DNA of 45,570 bases from Cycloclasticus sp. symbiont of Poecilosclerida sp. M (lineage in GTDB: Bacteria; Pseudomonadota; Gammaproteobacteria; Methylococcales; Cycloclasticaceae), in NCBI GenBank assembly GCA_002101225.1, contig LWTN01000235.1, positions 1 to 45,570 of the forward strand, written 5' to 3'. Below the pieces are notes generated by a model. It saw only the letters and a program-made list of their open reading frames with translations, was not told where the DNA came from and did no database searches. This document shows positions 7,849 to 19,300 of this stretch, in pieces (position 1 is the first letter of the stretch; every line of letters begins with the position of its first letter). The position numbers were made by a program, and so were the translations under genes.

Positions 7849-8748
7849 ATGCACGCTTTCGCGTCGTTTATTATGCAAGGTGGCCGTCAAGCCACAGCCG
7901 CAATTGTGGCGCTTGCGACGCTGTCGTTTTTAATACCACCGTTAGTTGTTGTAAGTGTTGCCGCTATTTGTTTGGTAACACTAAGAAAAGGGCCTACTGA
8001 GGCTTCGCAAGTTTTAATAGGTTCGACCGTTGGTTTGGCCTTGATGGGTTATTTGATTGTAGGCACACCACTGGTTGCAATCAGTTATTTGTTGGTGATG
8101 TGGTTGCCGGCGTATATAGCTGCCTTGGTGTTGAGAGAAACAACGAGCTTTAATACGGCTTTAGAGTGTTTAGTACTATTAGGTGTTATAGCGGTTGTGG
8201 GTGTTTATGTTTCTGTAGATGACCCGGCTCAGCAATGGTTGGTTAATATACAAGCGGTTGCTGAAAACCTGGGTCAAGAACAAGAGTTACCCATTAGCAA
8301 GGTTGAGTTACAAGAGAGTATTCAGTTTTGGTCGAAGTATATGACCGGGCTGGTATTAGCGGGCTCGATAGTAAGTGTGGTGGTTGGTTTAATGCTTGGT
8401 CGCTGGTGGCAAGGGTTGTTGTATAACCCAGGCGGATTTAGCGATGAGTTTAGCCAGCTTAGAATGCCACAACGCGATGCCGTGATTTTTGGCATATTGA
8501 TGTTAGCTGCTTTTTTTCTGGAAGGAGAATTGGCAGAGATTGTTTGGAATATAGATATACAAGCCTTGCTGTTGTTTATAATGGTGGGCGTATCGGTTAT
8601 TCGAACAATCATTGTAAAAAGCGGAAAGAGCCCAGTTATGTTATTGGTTTTTTATATCGCTTTATTTTTTGTACCGCATTTGATGTTTCCTGTGGTGTTA
8701 GTGGGCTTGTCAGATGTTTGGGTGGATTGGCGTCGACGGTTTATTTAA
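7849..8748 (+). CDS. DUF2232-like (YybS-type) polytopic membrane protein
   Basis: The 299-residue protein is almost entirely hydrophobic, with about seven or eight predicted membrane spans from residue 12 to the C-terminus and no recognisable catalytic motif. A membrane protein of this kind sits between rpsR and rplI in many Pseudomonas-like gammaproteobacteria, and family DUF2232 (YybS) is the likely home. Its role is unknown. No ribosome-binding site is evident before the ATG at 7849; an alternative ATG at 7873 also lacks one. It is bracketed by rpsR and rplI on the same strand and is probably translated from the ribosomal mRNA at a low level. Confidence 0.7.
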   Translation: MHAFASFIMQGGRQATAAIVALATLSFLIPPLVVVSVAAICLVTLRKGPTEASQVLIGSTVGLALMGYLIVGTPLVAISYLLVMWLPAYIAALVLRETTSFNTALECLVLLGVIAVVGVYVSVDDPAQQWLVNIQAVAENLGQEQELPISKVELQESIQFWSKYMTGLVLAGSIVSVVVGLMLGRWWQGLLYNPGGFSDEFSQLRMPQRDAVIFGILMLAAFFLEGELAEIVWNIDIQALLLFIMVGVSVIRTIIVKSGKSPVMLLVFYIALFFVPHLMFPVVLVGLSDVWVDWRRRFI

Positions 8749-8791
8749 ACGACGAGCCAAATTTTTTTGACTATAAAAAGGGTTAAGTACG

Positions 8792-9241
8792 ATGGACGTT
8801 ATTCTTCTTGAAAAGATAGCAAACCTAGGTGATCTAGGTGAGAAAGTTTCTGTTAAACCAGGTTTTGGACGTAATTTTTTAATTCCGGAAAAAAAAGCAG
8901 TATTGGCGACAGAAGAACGCATGGCTGAGTTTGAAAAACGCAGAGCTGAACTAGAAAAAGCGGCTGCTGAGTCATTAGCTGCTGCAAAAGTTCGTGCGGA
9001 AGGTGTTGGAAAATTAGCCTTAACAATTACTCATCAAGTGGGTGAAGAGGGCAAGTTATTTGGCTCAGTAGGTATTTCGGATGTTATTAAAGCGGCCGCT
9101 GATGCGGGCGTTGAAATTGCAAAATCAGAAGTACAAATGCCAGACGGCGTGCTGAAACAAATAGGTGACTTTGAAGTTGCGATTAACCTCCATACAGACA
9201 TCACTGTTGCTCTTAAATTAGCGATTGTTGCTGAAGAGTAA
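8792..9241 (+). CDS. rplI: 50S ribosomal protein L9
   Basis: The 149-residue product has the two-domain L9 shape. The N-terminal domain begins MDVILLEKIANLGDLGEKVSV, with KPGFGRNFLIP. A long charged connecting helix (about 40-75) and the C-terminal RNA-binding domain follow. Length equals the family norm (E. coli 149). It ends the ribosomal part of the operon, and a strong hairpin terminator follows within 20 bases. Confidence 0.97.
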   Translation: MDVILLEKIANLGDLGEKVSVKPGFGRNFLIPEKKAVLATEERMAEFEKRRAELEKAAAESLAAAKVRAEGVGKLALTITHQVGEEGKLFGSVGISDVIKAAADAGVEIAKSEVQMPDGVLKQIGDFEVAINLHTDITVALKLAIVAEE

Positions 9242-9256
9242 GCGTTAAAGTATTTT

Positions 9257-9291
9257 AAAAGCCGGTGGCTTAAGGCTCACCGGTTTTTTTT
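9257..9291 (+). terminator. Rho-independent terminator after rplI
   Basis: CCGGTG (9262-9267) pairs with CACCGG (9278-9283), extended outward by a G-T pair and an A/T-rich base, with a 10-base loop region, and is followed by a run of eight T (9284-9291). It sits 16 bases after the rplI stop and separates the ribosomal operon from dnaB. Confidence 0.88.
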
Positions 9292-9390
9292 CGCCTAATT
9301 TTTAATGTTAGATAAAGCGGCATATCAATCTGTTTTTTTTATACTGTACAATCGACTAGTATTTTCAAAAATAATCTAAGTTTTCAAGCC

Positions 9391-10785
9391 ATGGTCGAAC
9401 CACAATTCGAAATTGATTCATACGATGAAGTAGAACAGTTAAAAGTTCCACCGCACTCATTGCAAGCGGAGCAATCTATTTTAGGCGGCTTAATGCTGGA
9501 TAACCAATGTTGGGATGTTGTAATCGATAAAGTAGCTTCTGAGGACTTTTATCGCAAAGATCACCGAATGATTTTCGATGCCATCGAAGATTTATCACGA
9601 CGTGAACAACCCTTTGATGTTATTACAATTTCTGAGGTGCTCGGTCAGCAAGAACAGTTAGACGAAGTAGGTGGTTTAGCTTATTTAGGTGCTTTGGCGA
9701 AAGATACGCCGAGTGCTGCAAACATTGCCAGCTACGCAGATATCGTGCGCGAGCGTTCGGTACGTCGGCAGTTGATTCATGTGGGTAATGAGATTGCAGG
9801 GTCGGGTTTTCAAGCGGAAGGCAGGCAAATTACCGAGCTATTGGATGAGGCGGAAACCAAGGTTTTTAAAATTGCCGAGCAAGGGACTAAAGGCCAAAAA
9901 ACCTTTGAATCAATTAAAGGTTTACTCGCAAAAGCTGTAGACCGAATTCAACAGATGCATGAAAGCCAAAACGCTATTACAGGTGTGAGTACTGGGTTTT
10001 CTGATTTAGACGAGATGACATCAGGTTTTCAACCTGCTGATTTGATTATTGTTGCGGGTCGTCCGTCTATGGGTAAGACAAGTTTTGCCATGAACGTGGC
10101 CGAAAATGTCGGCATTAAAACAGGTGATCCAGTAGCCGTATTTAGTATGGAGATGCCGGGTGATTCATTGGCTATGCGGATGATGTCGTCACTGGGCCGC
10201 ATCGACCAGCATAAAGTGAGGACGGGGCAACTCGATGACGATGAGTGGCCGCGTATGCAATCGTCTATTAATTTATTAGCTGAGGCAAAAATTTTTATCG
10301 ACGATACGCCTGCGCTAAGTCCCGGAGATGTACGCGCCCGCGCAAGGCGCTTAATGAAAGAACACGGCCAACTCAGTTTGATTGTTTTGGATTACTTGCA
10401 GCTGATGCAATCACCCTCTAGCAGCGAAAGCCGTGTGGCTGAAATTTCTGATATCTCCCGATCTTTAAAGGCTTTGGCTAAAGAGCTCAATGTTCCGGTT
10501 GTTGCTTTGTCGCAGCTCAACCGTAACCTAGAACAACGACCCAATAAGCGACCAGTGATGTCTGATTTGAGAGAATCAGGCAGTATCGAACAAGACGCCG
10601 ATGTGATTATCTTTATCTACCGCGATGAGGTGTATAACGAGGAATCGCCCGAAAAAGGCATGGCGGAAATCATTATCGGCAAACAGCGTAATGGACCGAT
10701 TGGTACGTGTCGATTGACCTTCTTAGGTCAATATACCCGCTTCGAGAATTATGCGGCTGATGCTTATACCGCCGAAGATTATTAA
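9391..10785 (+). CDS. dnaB: Replicative DNA helicase DnaB
   Basis: The 464-residue hexameric 5'-3' helicase has the N-terminal primase-interaction domain (VPPHSLQAEQSILGGLM, about 20-120). The RecA-like C-terminal motor follows, with Walker A GRPSMGKTS (about 223-231), Walker B LDYLQLM (Asp about 334), and SDLRESGSIEQDADV near the end. It unwinds DNA at the replication fork. Length is normal (E. coli 471) and I see no intein. It follows the rplI terminator and has its own 100-base upstream region. alr follows after 21 bases. Confidence 0.97.
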   Translation: MVEPQFEIDSYDEVEQLKVPPHSLQAEQSILGGLMLDNQCWDVVIDKVASEDFYRKDHRMIFDAIEDLSRREQPFDVITISEVLGQQEQLDEVGGLAYLGALAKDTPSAANIASYADIVRERSVRRQLIHVGNEIAGSGFQAEGRQITELLDEAETKVFKIAEQGTKGQKTFESIKGLLAKAVDRIQQMHESQNAITGVSTGFSDLDEMTSGFQPADLIIVAGRPSMGKTSFAMNVAENVGIKTGDPVAVFSMEMPGDSLAMRMMSSLGRIDQHKVRTGQLDDDEWPRMQSSINLLAEAKIFIDDTPALSPGDVRARARRLMKEHGQLSLIVLDYLQLMQSPSSSESRVAEISDISRSLKALAKELNVPVVALSQLNRNLEQRPNKRPVMSDLRESGSIEQDADVIIFIYRDEVYNEESPEKGMAEIIIGKQRNGPIGTCRLTFLGQYTRFENYAADAYTAEDY

Positions 10786-10806
10786 CTAGAAAGCGAAGGA
10801 TAGTAG

Positions 10807-11901
10807 GTGTCTAGTTATTCTGTAGCAAGCATTGATTTATCAGCCGTTCGGCATAACTTTAAGCGTGTAAAACAGGCCGCGAGTCAGGCAAAAACCGTGG
10901 TGGTTGTTAAGGCAAATGCCTATGGGCACGGTATGCTCGAAATTTCTCAGGCCTTATCAGAGGCTGATGGCTATGCGGTTGCGCGCTTGGATGAGGCGAT
11001 TGCGCTACGCGACTCAGGCATTAAGAAAACGATTTTAATCCTTACCGGTTTCCATAGTGTTGAAGAAGCGCAGGCCTGCGCTGAATACGACCTTGCCGCT
11101 GTGTTACACAACGATGAGCAATTGGACTGTTTGAATAAGACGCGGTTAAGTCGGCCAATTTCTATTTGGCTGAAAATCAATACGGGTATGAATCGTTTAG
11201 GCATTGATGTGGGTAGTTTGGCGCATTTTTCACGTGAATTAACCTTGTCCGAAAATATCTGTCAGCCCGTTAAATTAATGACGCACCTAGCGTGTGCCGA
11301 TGACATGTCTAACGCAGCAACAGAAGATCAAATTGCTGTATTCGATAAAGCGATTAAAGGTCTATCCGAACAGAACCCAATAGGTGAACAAAGTATTGCC
11401 AACTCAGCCGGTTTGCTCGGCTGGTCATCGGTACAACGCGATTGGGTAAGGCCTGGCATTATGCTCTATGGAGGTAATCCGTTTTGCGATAAAACGGCGG
11501 CGGATGTTGAGCTGGAACCGGTGATGACCTTACGTAGCAAAGTAATCGCGCTACGTACGATACAAAAAGGTCAAAGCGTTGGTTATGGCGCGAGTTGGAC
11601 GGCGACAAAAACGTGTCGTATTGCGACTCTAGGTATAGGTTATGGAGACGGCTACCCAAGGCACGCTAAGACCGGCACGCCCGTTCTTATTTCGGGCCAA
11701 CGCGTTCCATTAGTAGGCCGCGTGTCGATGGATTCAATCAATGTGGATGTGACCGAGTTAGATTCAGTTGAGGTGATGGATGAAGCCATACTATGGGGTA
11801 AGGGTTTGCCGATTGATGAAATTGCTAATAGTAGTTCCACTATTTCTTACGATTTGATGTGTGGGGTAACTGATAGAGTGCCACGCGTGTACGCCGAATA
11901 A
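10807..11901 (+). CDS. alr: Alanine racemase, biosynthetic
   Basis: The 364-residue fold-III PLP enzyme interconverts L- and D-alanine for peptidoglycan precursors. The PLP lysine is in VVKANAYGHG (Lys35), the catalytic tyrosine in SVGYGASW (about Tyr260), and the C-terminal barrel has GYGDGYPR and GRVSMDS. The start is GTG at 10807, with GAAGGA eight bases upstream. It lies between dnaB and radA on the same strand, an order shared with many gammaproteobacteria. Confidence 0.95.
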   Translation: MSSYSVASIDLSAVRHNFKRVKQAASQAKTVVVVKANAYGHGMLEISQALSEADGYAVARLDEAIALRDSGIKKTILILTGFHSVEEAQACAEYDLAAVLHNDEQLDCLNKTRLSRPISIWLKINTGMNRLGIDVGSLAHFSRELTLSENICQPVKLMTHLACADDMSNAATEDQIAVFDKAIKGLSEQNPIGEQSIANSAGLLGWSSVQRDWVRPGIMLYGGNPFCDKTAADVELEPVMTLRSKVIALRTIQKGQSVGYGASWTATKTCRIATLGIGYGDGYPRHAKTGTPVLISGQRVPLVGRVSMDSINVDVTELDSVEVMDEAILWGKGLPIDEIANSSSTISYDLMCGVTDRVPRVYAE

Positions 11902-11909
11902 AGAGCAGG

Positions 11910-13274
11910 ATGCCGAGTAAACAAAAACTATCCTATCGTTGCCGTGAGTGTGGTGGTGTTTCGAGCAAATGGGCTGGGCAATGTCAGGAGTGTCAGGCTT
12001 GGAATTCATTGGAAGAATCTTCTGCTCCCACGTCGGCCAAACAAAATCGCTTTAGTGGTTATGCGGGTCAAAGCGAAGTGGGGCAAGTTGAGGTGCTTTC
12101 GGACGTTGAAGTTGCGCGAGTTTCGCGTACCCCTACGGGTTTAGAAGAGCTCGATCGGGTATTAGGCGGTGGGCTGGTTTCAGGTTCTGCCGTATTAATT
12201 GGCGGTGACCCAGGTATCGGAAAATCGACTTTATTGTTACAAACGATGGCCTCGTTAAGCGAAAAAAACAATACCTTGTACGTTAGCGGCGAGGAGTCGG
12301 CACAGCAAGTCAGCATGCGCGCGGTTAGGTTGCAGCTCAATGTTGAAAAGGTAAAAATCCTCTGTGAAATTTCGCTCGAAACAATCATGGCGACGGCGGA
12401 GAAGCTTTTCTCCACTATTTTGGTCATCGATTCAATTCAGACGGTATACAGTGATGAGCTTCAGTCTGCACCGGGTTCGGTGGGGCAAGTTAGGGAATGC
12501 GCAGCGCGTTTAGTGAGGTTTGCTAAGCGCACCGGAACGACTATCTTTTTGGTGGGGCACGTAACCAAAGAAGGCACTATTGCAGGGCCGCGTGTATTGG
12601 AGCATATGGTCGATACGGTGCTGTATTTTGAGGGAGACTCGGGTAGTCGTTTCCGCGTTATACGCGCCATTAAAAATCGGTTTGGCGCGGTGAATGAATT
12701 AGGTGTTTTCGCCATGACCGAAAAAGGCCTGCGCGAAATTACAAATCCGTCGGCTATCTTTTTGTCGCGTCACGAGCAAGAAGTACCCGGGAGTGTGGTG
12801 ATGGTCACGCGAGAGGGGTCTAGGCCGTTATTGGTTGAAGTTCAAGCTTTAGTGGATGAGAGCTATTTGGGAACGCCTAGGCGGGTAACAGTAGGTATGG
12901 ATCAAAATAGATTGGCGATGTTGCTGGCCATTTTGCACCGGCACGGCCAATGCTCTTTGCTTGACCAAGATGTTTTTGTGAATATTGTCGGTGGCTTGCG
13001 TGTTATGGAAACTGGGGGTGATTTGGCAGTCGTCGCCGCCTTGTTGTCGAGTTTTAAATCGCACAACATTCCTAAAGACTGGGTAATTTTTGGTGAGCTT
13101 GGCTTGTCGGGTGAAGTTCGCCCAGTGCCGAATGGAGAAGAGCGTTTACGTGAGGCGGCGAAGCACGGATTTAAGTTTGCCTTAGCACCAAAAGGCAACA
13201 TCCCAAAGGGCGGTATTAAAGGTTTAGAAATTAAGCCAATTAGCGTGTTGAGAGATGCGCTGGAGCTTTTTTAG
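11910..13274 (+). CDS. radA: DNA repair protein RadA
   Basis: The 454-residue RecA-related ATPase promotes branch migration during homologous recombination. Its N-terminal zinc finger has C11, C14, C25 and C28 (CREC...CQEC). The Walker A is GGDPGIGKST (98-107), the RadA-specific KNRFG motif is near 255-259, and a C-terminal Lon-like domain follows. Length matches E. coli RadA (460). It starts eight bases after alr, so the two are co-transcribed. Its stop TAG directly abuts the stop of the convergent CorB-like gene, with no intergenic base. Confidence 0.96.
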   Translation: MPSKQKLSYRCRECGGVSSKWAGQCQECQAWNSLEESSAPTSAKQNRFSGYAGQSEVGQVEVLSDVEVARVSRTPTGLEELDRVLGGGLVSGSAVLIGGDPGIGKSTLLLQTMASLSEKNNTLYVSGEESAQQVSMRAVRLQLNVEKVKILCEISLETIMATAEKLFSTILVIDSIQTVYSDELQSAPGSVGQVRECAARLVRFAKRTGTTIFLVGHVTKEGTIAGPRVLEHMVDTVLYFEGDSGSRFRVIRAIKNRFGAVNELGVFAMTEKGLREITNPSAIFLSRHEQEVPGSVVMVTREGSRPLLVEVQALVDESYLGTPRRVTVGMDQNRLAMLLAILHRHGQCSLLDQDVFVNIVGGLRVMETGGDLAVVAALLSSFKSHNIPKDWVIFGELGLSGEVRPVPNGEERLREAAKHGFKFALAPKGNIPKGGIKGLEIKPISVLRDALELF

Positions 13275-14549
13275 CTAAGCGGATTCTTCGTTGTTTTTCT
13301 TAGCAATAAACTTTACTAATTTAATACTGTTGCCGTCCATTTGAACAATTTCAATAAGGTGTTCAAAGAGTTTTAAACTGGTACCCGATTCTGGAATAGC
13401 TTCTAAATATTCAAGAATAAGCCCATTGAGTGTTTTCGGGCCGTCACTGGGGAGTGACCACGCCAGAGCGCGATTAATTTCTCTTATCGTAATATTGCCG
13501 TTAATGTGCATGCTGCCATCCTCTTTTCTCTGAATATTGGGTGAGCTATCTGAAGGGTCGGTGGTAAATTCACCCACCACTTCTTCAAGTACGTCTTGTA
13601 GGGTTACTAAGCCCAAAATGACGCCGTATTCATCCACTACCATGGCGAATCGTTGTTTACGCTTTTGAAAATTAATCAGTTGTTGATAAAGAGACGTATT
13701 GTTTGGAATGAAATAAGGTTCATTGATAAGCGGGGTGAGTGATTCGAGAGAAAAAGTTTCGTTGTTGATTTGGTTAAGCACGTCTTTTGTTTTAATAAAG
13801 CCTTGTACGTTATCGACGTTGGTTTTAAACACAGGCAAATTCGAATAGGCCGCGTTAATAAGTTGTTTCTTTATTTCATCCAACTCATCGTCTAAATTAA
13901 TGCCATGAATTTCATTGGCTGGAATCATGATGTCTTCAACAATCGCGCTTTCAAGGTCCAAAATACCCAATAACATCGCTTGGTGTTGCTTGGGAATAAG
14001 AGAGCCTGCCTCTGTCACGAGGGTACGTAGTTCGTCGTGCTTTAGTGGTTGTTCTGCTTTAACGTTTAGGTCGATCCCTAGCAATTTTAGTAGCCGATTG
14101 GCGATGGCGTTAATAAGCCAAACCAAGGGGTAAAGTAGTTTTAGTAAAGGGCTGTATATTTTGGAAGAGAAAAACGCTAAACGTTCTGGGTGCGCAGCAG
14201 CCCACGTTTTGGGAGTCACTTCTGAGAAAATTAAAATCACGAAGGTTAAAAGCCCTGTGGCGATAGCAATACCCGACTCCCCATAAAGACGTAGTGCGAG
14301 CACGGTCGCAATGGCAGAGGCGAGGATATTAATAAAATTATTACCCAATAAGATTAAGCCGATAAGTCGGTCTGGCCGTTGTAAAAGTTTGTGCGCAAGT
14401 TTTGCACCCGCGTGATTATTTTTAACGAGGTGCAATAAGCGATATCGATTAAGCCGCATGAGGGCGGTTTCTGAGCCGGAAAAAAATGCGGACAACAGAA
14501 CTAAGATAAAAAGTAGGCCAGAAAGGGCCGCAATAGATAGGTCGGTCAA
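13275..14549 (-). CDS. CNNM/CBS-domain membrane protein of the CorB/YfjD family
   Basis: The 424-residue protein has an N-terminal CNNM (DUF21) membrane domain with three or four helices (about 5-180, beginning LLFILVLLSAFFSGSETALM), two CBS domains (about 205-330), and a C-terminal CorC/HlyC transporter-associated domain (about 345-415). Proteins of this family act in magnesium efflux or cation homeostasis; the E. coli relatives are YfjD (CorB) and the soluble CorC. The transport function is inferred from family. It is monocistronic and convergent with radA, with its promoter in 14550-14709 shared with the divergent acyl-CoA ligase. Confidence 0.88.
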   Translation of the reverse strand: MTDLSIAALSGLLFILVLLSAFFSGSETALMRLNRYRLLHLVKNNHAGAKLAHKLLQRPDRLIGLILLGNNFINILASAIATVLALRLYGESGIAIATGLLTFVILIFSEVTPKTWAAAHPERLAFFSSKIYSPLLKLLYPLVWLINAIANRLLKLLGIDLNVKAEQPLKHDELRTLVTEAGSLIPKQHQAMLLGILDLESAIVEDIMIPANEIHGINLDDELDEIKKQLINAAYSNLPVFKTNVDNVQGFIKTKDVLNQINNETFSLESLTPLINEPYFIPNNTSLYQQLINFQKRKQRFAMVVDEYGVILGLVTLQDVLEEVVGEFTTDPSDSSPNIQRKEDGSMHINGNITIREINRALAWSLPSDGPKTLNGLILEYLEAIPESGTSLKLFEHLIEIVQMDGNSIKLVKFIAKKNNEESA

Positions 14550-14709
14550 ATTGAGTTATGCGTGATAATTATGTAGGATATATTTTCTAAGGTTCGTTAG
14601 ATTTATTTTCTAGTGTACTAATGAATCAAACTGTACGTATATAATTGCACAGAGTTAAAGATGTGTTCAATGATAAGTTGCTGAAATAAAAAGACCCCTG
14701 AGGTGATGT

Positions 14710-16329
14710 ATGTCCAATATGAAGAGTTACGATGAAGTAAAAAGCAGTTTTAAACTAGAAACACCGGAGCTGTATAACTTCGGTTTTGAGGTGATTGATA
14801 AGCGCGCAGATGAAGCAGATAAGCTGGCTTATATCGAAGTGGATGGGGCGGGCGAAAAGATTACACGTTACAACTTCAGTGACTTGCGAGACGTCTCCAA
14901 TCAGTTTGCAAATGGCTTGCTGGGTTTAGGCGCTAAAAAAGGTGATCTCGCTTTCGTTATGATTCCACGCATTGGTGAATGGTATTCAGTGATGGTGGGT
15001 TGTTGCAAAATTGGCGTAGTCACCATGCCGGGCACAAACCTATTAACCTCCAAAGACATTGAATACCGCATTAACCGTTCTAAAGCCTCTATGGTAATTG
15101 TTACGGCTAATAATGCGGATAAGGTCGATGCAATTAAAGCTAATTGCCCAACCCTAAAAACACTCATTGTTATTGGCGGTGATCGAGATGGCTGGAGCAC
15201 CTTCAAACAATTAACAGAAGGTTCGAGCACAACGCTGGATAAAAGTCAGTTAGCGCCGAGTAAAGCATCGGATTTGATGATGATTTACTTTACTTCGGGT
15301 ACAACCGGTATGCCAAAAATGGTGCCGCGCGATAATGCTTACGCTCATGCGCATATGATTACTGGCAAGTTTTGGATGGACCAAAAGGAAGAGGATATTC
15401 ATTGGACGCTATCCGATACCGGTTGGGCAAAAGCGGCGTGGGGTATGTTGTACTCGCCGTGGCAAATGGGATCAGCGATGGTGTTGTTTGATGGCTCAGG
15501 CTTTGACGCGGAACTGCATTTAAACTTGATTAAAAAGCTCGGCGTAACGACCTTTTGTGCGCCGCCTACGGTTTATCGCGTGTTTGCACAAATGGATTTA
15601 TCTCAATATAACTTGAGCTCAATTCGTCACGCGATTGGCGCGGGTGAACCGTTGAACCCAGAAGTAATTAAAGTTTGGAAGGAGGCGACCGGCGCTGATA
15701 TTTATGATGGTTATGGTCAAACCGAAACGATTAATATCGTCGCGAACTATCCGTGTATGCCGGTTAAGCACGGTTCAATGGGGAAGCCTGTACCGGGCGT
15801 AAACGTTCAAATTGTGGACGAAGATGGTAATATTTGTGCGGTGGACTCAGTGGGCAGTATTGCGATTGAAATTACCGACCCGCTACAGCCAGGTATGTTC
15901 CCGGGTTATTGGGAAGACGATGCAGCGACGGCCAAGTGCTTCACAAACGGTTGGTACCACACGGGCGATAACGGCACGATGGATGAAGACGGCTACTTTT
16001 GGTTTGTGGGCCGTTCAGACGATATTATTACCTCATCAGGTTACAGAATTAGCCCCTTTGAAGTGGAAAGCTCCTTATTAGAACACCCAGCGGTGCTGGA
16101 ATCCGCCGCGATTGGTAAGCCCGATGAGGCGCGCGGTGAAATCGTTAAGGCGTTCATCATCCTAGCGGAAGGCTTTGAAGGTAGTGCAGAATTAACCAAA
16201 GAAATTCAAACATTTATGAAGGAACATACCGCGCCGTATAAGTATCCGCGCGAGGTCGAATACGTAGAGTCCCTGCCGAAGACTATTTCAGGCAAAATCA
16301 GACGTATTGAATTAAGACAAAATTGTTAG
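14710..16329 (+). CDS. Acyl-CoA ligase (AMP-forming, medium-chain/ACSM-like)
   Basis: The 539-residue protein is an ANL-superfamily adenylating enzyme that would activate a carboxylic acid with ATP and CoA. Core motifs are [13 protein letters not shown] (about 193-205), the DGYGQTE motif (about 333-340), WYHTGDNG, the hinge [16 protein letters not shown], and the catalytic lysine in SGKIRR (Lys529). The pattern is closer to medium-chain and branched acyl-CoA synthetases than to acetyl-CoA synthetase. The substrate is unknown. It is ten bases upstream of icmF, so it very likely supplies that enzyme's acyl-CoA. A GAGGTGA site lies just before the ATG. TATAAT at 14640-14645 may be the -10, but no good -35 accompanies it, so an activator is possible. 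Confidence 0.88.
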   Translation: MSNMKSYDEVKSSFKLETPELYNFGFEVIDKRADEADKLAYIEVDGAGEKITRYNFSDLRDVSNQFANGLLGLGAKKGDLAFVMIPRIGEWYSVMVGCCKIGVVTMPGTNLLTSKDIEYRINRSKASMVIVTANNADKVDAIKANCPTLKTLIVIGGDRDGWSTFKQLTEGSSTTLDKSQLAPSKASDLMMIYFTSGTTGMPKMVPRDNAYAHAHMITGKFWMDQKEEDIHWTLSDTGWAKAAWGMLYSPWQMGSAMVLFDGSGFDAELHLNLIKKLGVTTFCAPPTVYRVFAQMDLSQYNLSSIRHAIGAGEPLNPEVIKVWKEATGADIYDGYGQTETINIVANYPCMPVKHGSMGKPVPGVNVQIVDEDGNICAVDSVGSIAIEITDPLQPGMFPGYWEDDAATAKCFTNGWYHTGDNGTMDEDGYFWFVGRSDDIITSSGYRISPFEVESSLLEHPAVLESAAIGKPDEARGEIVKAFIILAEGFEGSAELTKEIQTFMKEHTAPYKYPREVEYVESLPKTISGKIRRIELRQNC

Positions 16330-16339
16330 GAGTTTAGGT

Positions 16340-19300
16340 ATGTCAGCAGCAAAAGAAACAGTGATTGATCCAAGTAAAATACCAAAGTTCAAAGCAAAAA
16401 ATCACGTACGCTTTGTTACGGCGGCGAGTTTGTTTGATGGCCACGATGCGGCGATTAATATCATGCGCCGTATTCTCCAATCAACGGGCGCAGAGGTTAT
16501 TCACTTAGGCCATAACCGTTCGGTAGAAGAAGTGGTGAATGCTGCAATTCAAGAAGACGTGCACGGCATTGCGATTAGCTCCTATCAGGGCGGTCACGTT
16601 GAGTACTTTAAGTACATGATTGATCTGCTGAAAGAAAAAGGCGCCTCGCACATTAAGATATTTGGTGGTGGCGGTGGTGTGATCGTACCAGAAGAAATTG
16701 CAGAATTGCACGCCTACGGCGTGTCTCATATTTTCTCGCCGCACGATGGGCAGAGCATGCAGTTGCAAGGCATCATTAATGAGATGATTGAAACGTCTGA
16801 TTACGATTTGGCGAACGACGACATCCCAGATAATTTTGATGCTTTGACGGATAACGCATACAGAAAATTATCGCGTTTAATCACGGGGCTTGATGAGAAT
16901 ACCGTTTCAGATAAGAAAGTTGCGGAAATTTCAAAAAAAGCAGAGAGTTCGGCTAAAACGCCCGTGCTAGGTATAACGGGTACAGGTGGTGCGGGTAAAT
17001 CATCGTTAACCGATGAGCTTGTCAGACGCTTCAGCTTAGAACTTGGGCATTTAAAAATCGCCATTATCGCTATCGACCCAACTAAGCGTAAAACGGGCGG
17101 GGCGTTACTCGGCGACCGTATTCGCATGAATGCGATTAACCACCCAAACATTTACTTCCGCTCTATTGCCACACGAAACACACAAGGCGAAGTGCCAGAA
17201 GCGTTGCCTAATATTATTAACGCCTGCAAAGTGGCTGGTTTTGATTTAATCATTGTGGAAACACCGGGCATTGGCCAAGGTGACGCCGGCATTGTGCTGT
17301 ACGTAAATACCTCTATGTATGTGATGACACCTGAATTTGGCGCAGCCAGCCAGCTTGAAAAAATTGATATGTTGGACTTTGCTGATTTGGTTGTGATTAA
17401 TAAGTTTGACCGTAAAGGCAGTGAAGATGCTTTCCGGGATGTGAGGAAGCAATATCAGCGTAACTACGAGTTGTTTACTACGCCGATGGAAGACATGCCG
17501 ATTTACGGCACGATTGCCTCTAAGTTTAATGACGATGGCGTAACCGCTTTGTATCAAGGCTTATTAAAGACGTTTGAAGCGAAAGAATTAAACACGTGGG
17601 AAGGTGAGTTTTTTGCACCGGTTGACGTTAAACGATCAACTACCAGCTCATCAATCATCGCCGCAGAGCGCCAACGTTATTTGGCGGAAATTGCCGAGTC
17701 CGTTCGTGATTACCACAAAACGATTAAAGAGCAGGTGGCTCACGCTAGAGAGCGTCAACAGCTTCAAGAAGCGCAGCGTATGTTGGGTGATGACGCGGTC
17801 GTTGCGGATGCATTCAGCAAACAAATTGCCAAGCGTGAAGATGCACTAGACCCACGTTGTAAGCGATTGCTTGAAGTGTGGGAAGATATCAAAACGGCGT
17901 ATAAAAAAGACACGTATGTAAACAGTATTCGAGGCAAAGAGTTCACCACGAATATTGCGACGTATTCCTTATCGGGTACGCGAATCCCTAAAGTATCGAC
18001 ACCGGTTTTTGAAGATGATGGCGAGCAATTACGTTTCTTGCTTAAAGAGAACGTACCGGGCAACTTCCCGTTTACTGCTGGGGTGTTCGGCTTTAAACGC
18101 GAAAGCGAAGACCCTGCGCGTATGTTTGCCGGCGAAGGTGACCCGTTCAGAACCAATAGACGGTTTAAACTCTTATCAGAAAACTCAGATGCAACCCGTT
18201 TATCCACAGCGTTTGATTCGGTAACTTTATACGGAAACGATCCCGGCGTGCGCCCTGATATTTACGGTAAAGTGGGTAACTCAGGTGTATCTATTGCGAC
18301 CTTAGACGACATGAAAGTACTGTTCGATGGCTTTGATTTATGCGCGCCAACCACGTCTGTATCGTTGACGATTAACGGCCCAGCACCGACCTTATTATCA
18401 TTTTTCTTGAATGCCGCGATTGACCAACAATGCATTAAATTTGAAAAAGAAAAAGGCCATTACCCAACAGAAGCTGAAAGAAATGAGATAAAAGATTGGG
18501 CCTTAGCCAATGTTCGAGGCACGGTTCAAGCGGATATCTTAAAAGAGGATCAAGGCCAGAACACGTGTATTTTTTCAACAGAATTCAGCTTAAAAATGAT
18601 GGGCGATATTCAGGAGTACTTCATTGAGAAAAATGTGCGGAATTTCTATTCTGTATCTATTTCGGGGTATCACATTGCAGAAGCCGGTGCGAATCCGATT
18701 TCACAATTAGCCTTTACCTTGTCGAATGGTTTTACCTATGTAGAAACTTATTTGTCTCGAGGTATGCATATTGATGACTTCGCGGCGAACTTATCGTTCT
18801 TCTTCTCTAATGGTATGGATCCGGAATATACCGTGATGGGACGGGTGGCTCGTCGAATTTGGGCGGTCGCTATGCGCTTTAAATACGGCGCGAATGACCG
18901 TTCACAAAAGCTTAAATATCATATTCAAACATCCGGCCGTTCTTTGCACGCGCAAGAAATGGACTTTAATGATATTCGCACCACTTTGCAGGCGCTAATT
19001 GCGATTAACGATAATTGTAATAGTTTGCATACTAATGCATACGATGAGGCGATCACTACGCCAACGGAAGAGTCTGTACGTCGTGCGATGGCTATTCAAT
19101 TAATCATTAATAAAGAGTATGGCTTGGCTAAGAATGAGAATTCATTGCAAGGCTCATTCATTGTCGATGAATTAACAGACTTAGTTGAAGAAGCGGTGTT
19201 ACGCGAGTTTGAACGTATTTCAGAACGCGGTGGCGTGTTGGGTGCGATGGAAACAGGTTACCAACGCGGTAAGATTCAAGACGAATCGATGAATTACGAA

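Noticed and set aside
12068-12427. Minus-strand open frame of 119 codons inside radA
   Set aside because: It is fully covered by radA, which has all its motifs, and has Ser/Thr-rich antisense composition.
14631-14653. LexA-type box (CTGT...ACAG) upstream of the acyl-CoA ligase
   Set aside because: The spacer is 14 bases instead of 8, and the ligase-icmF operon has no SOS link.
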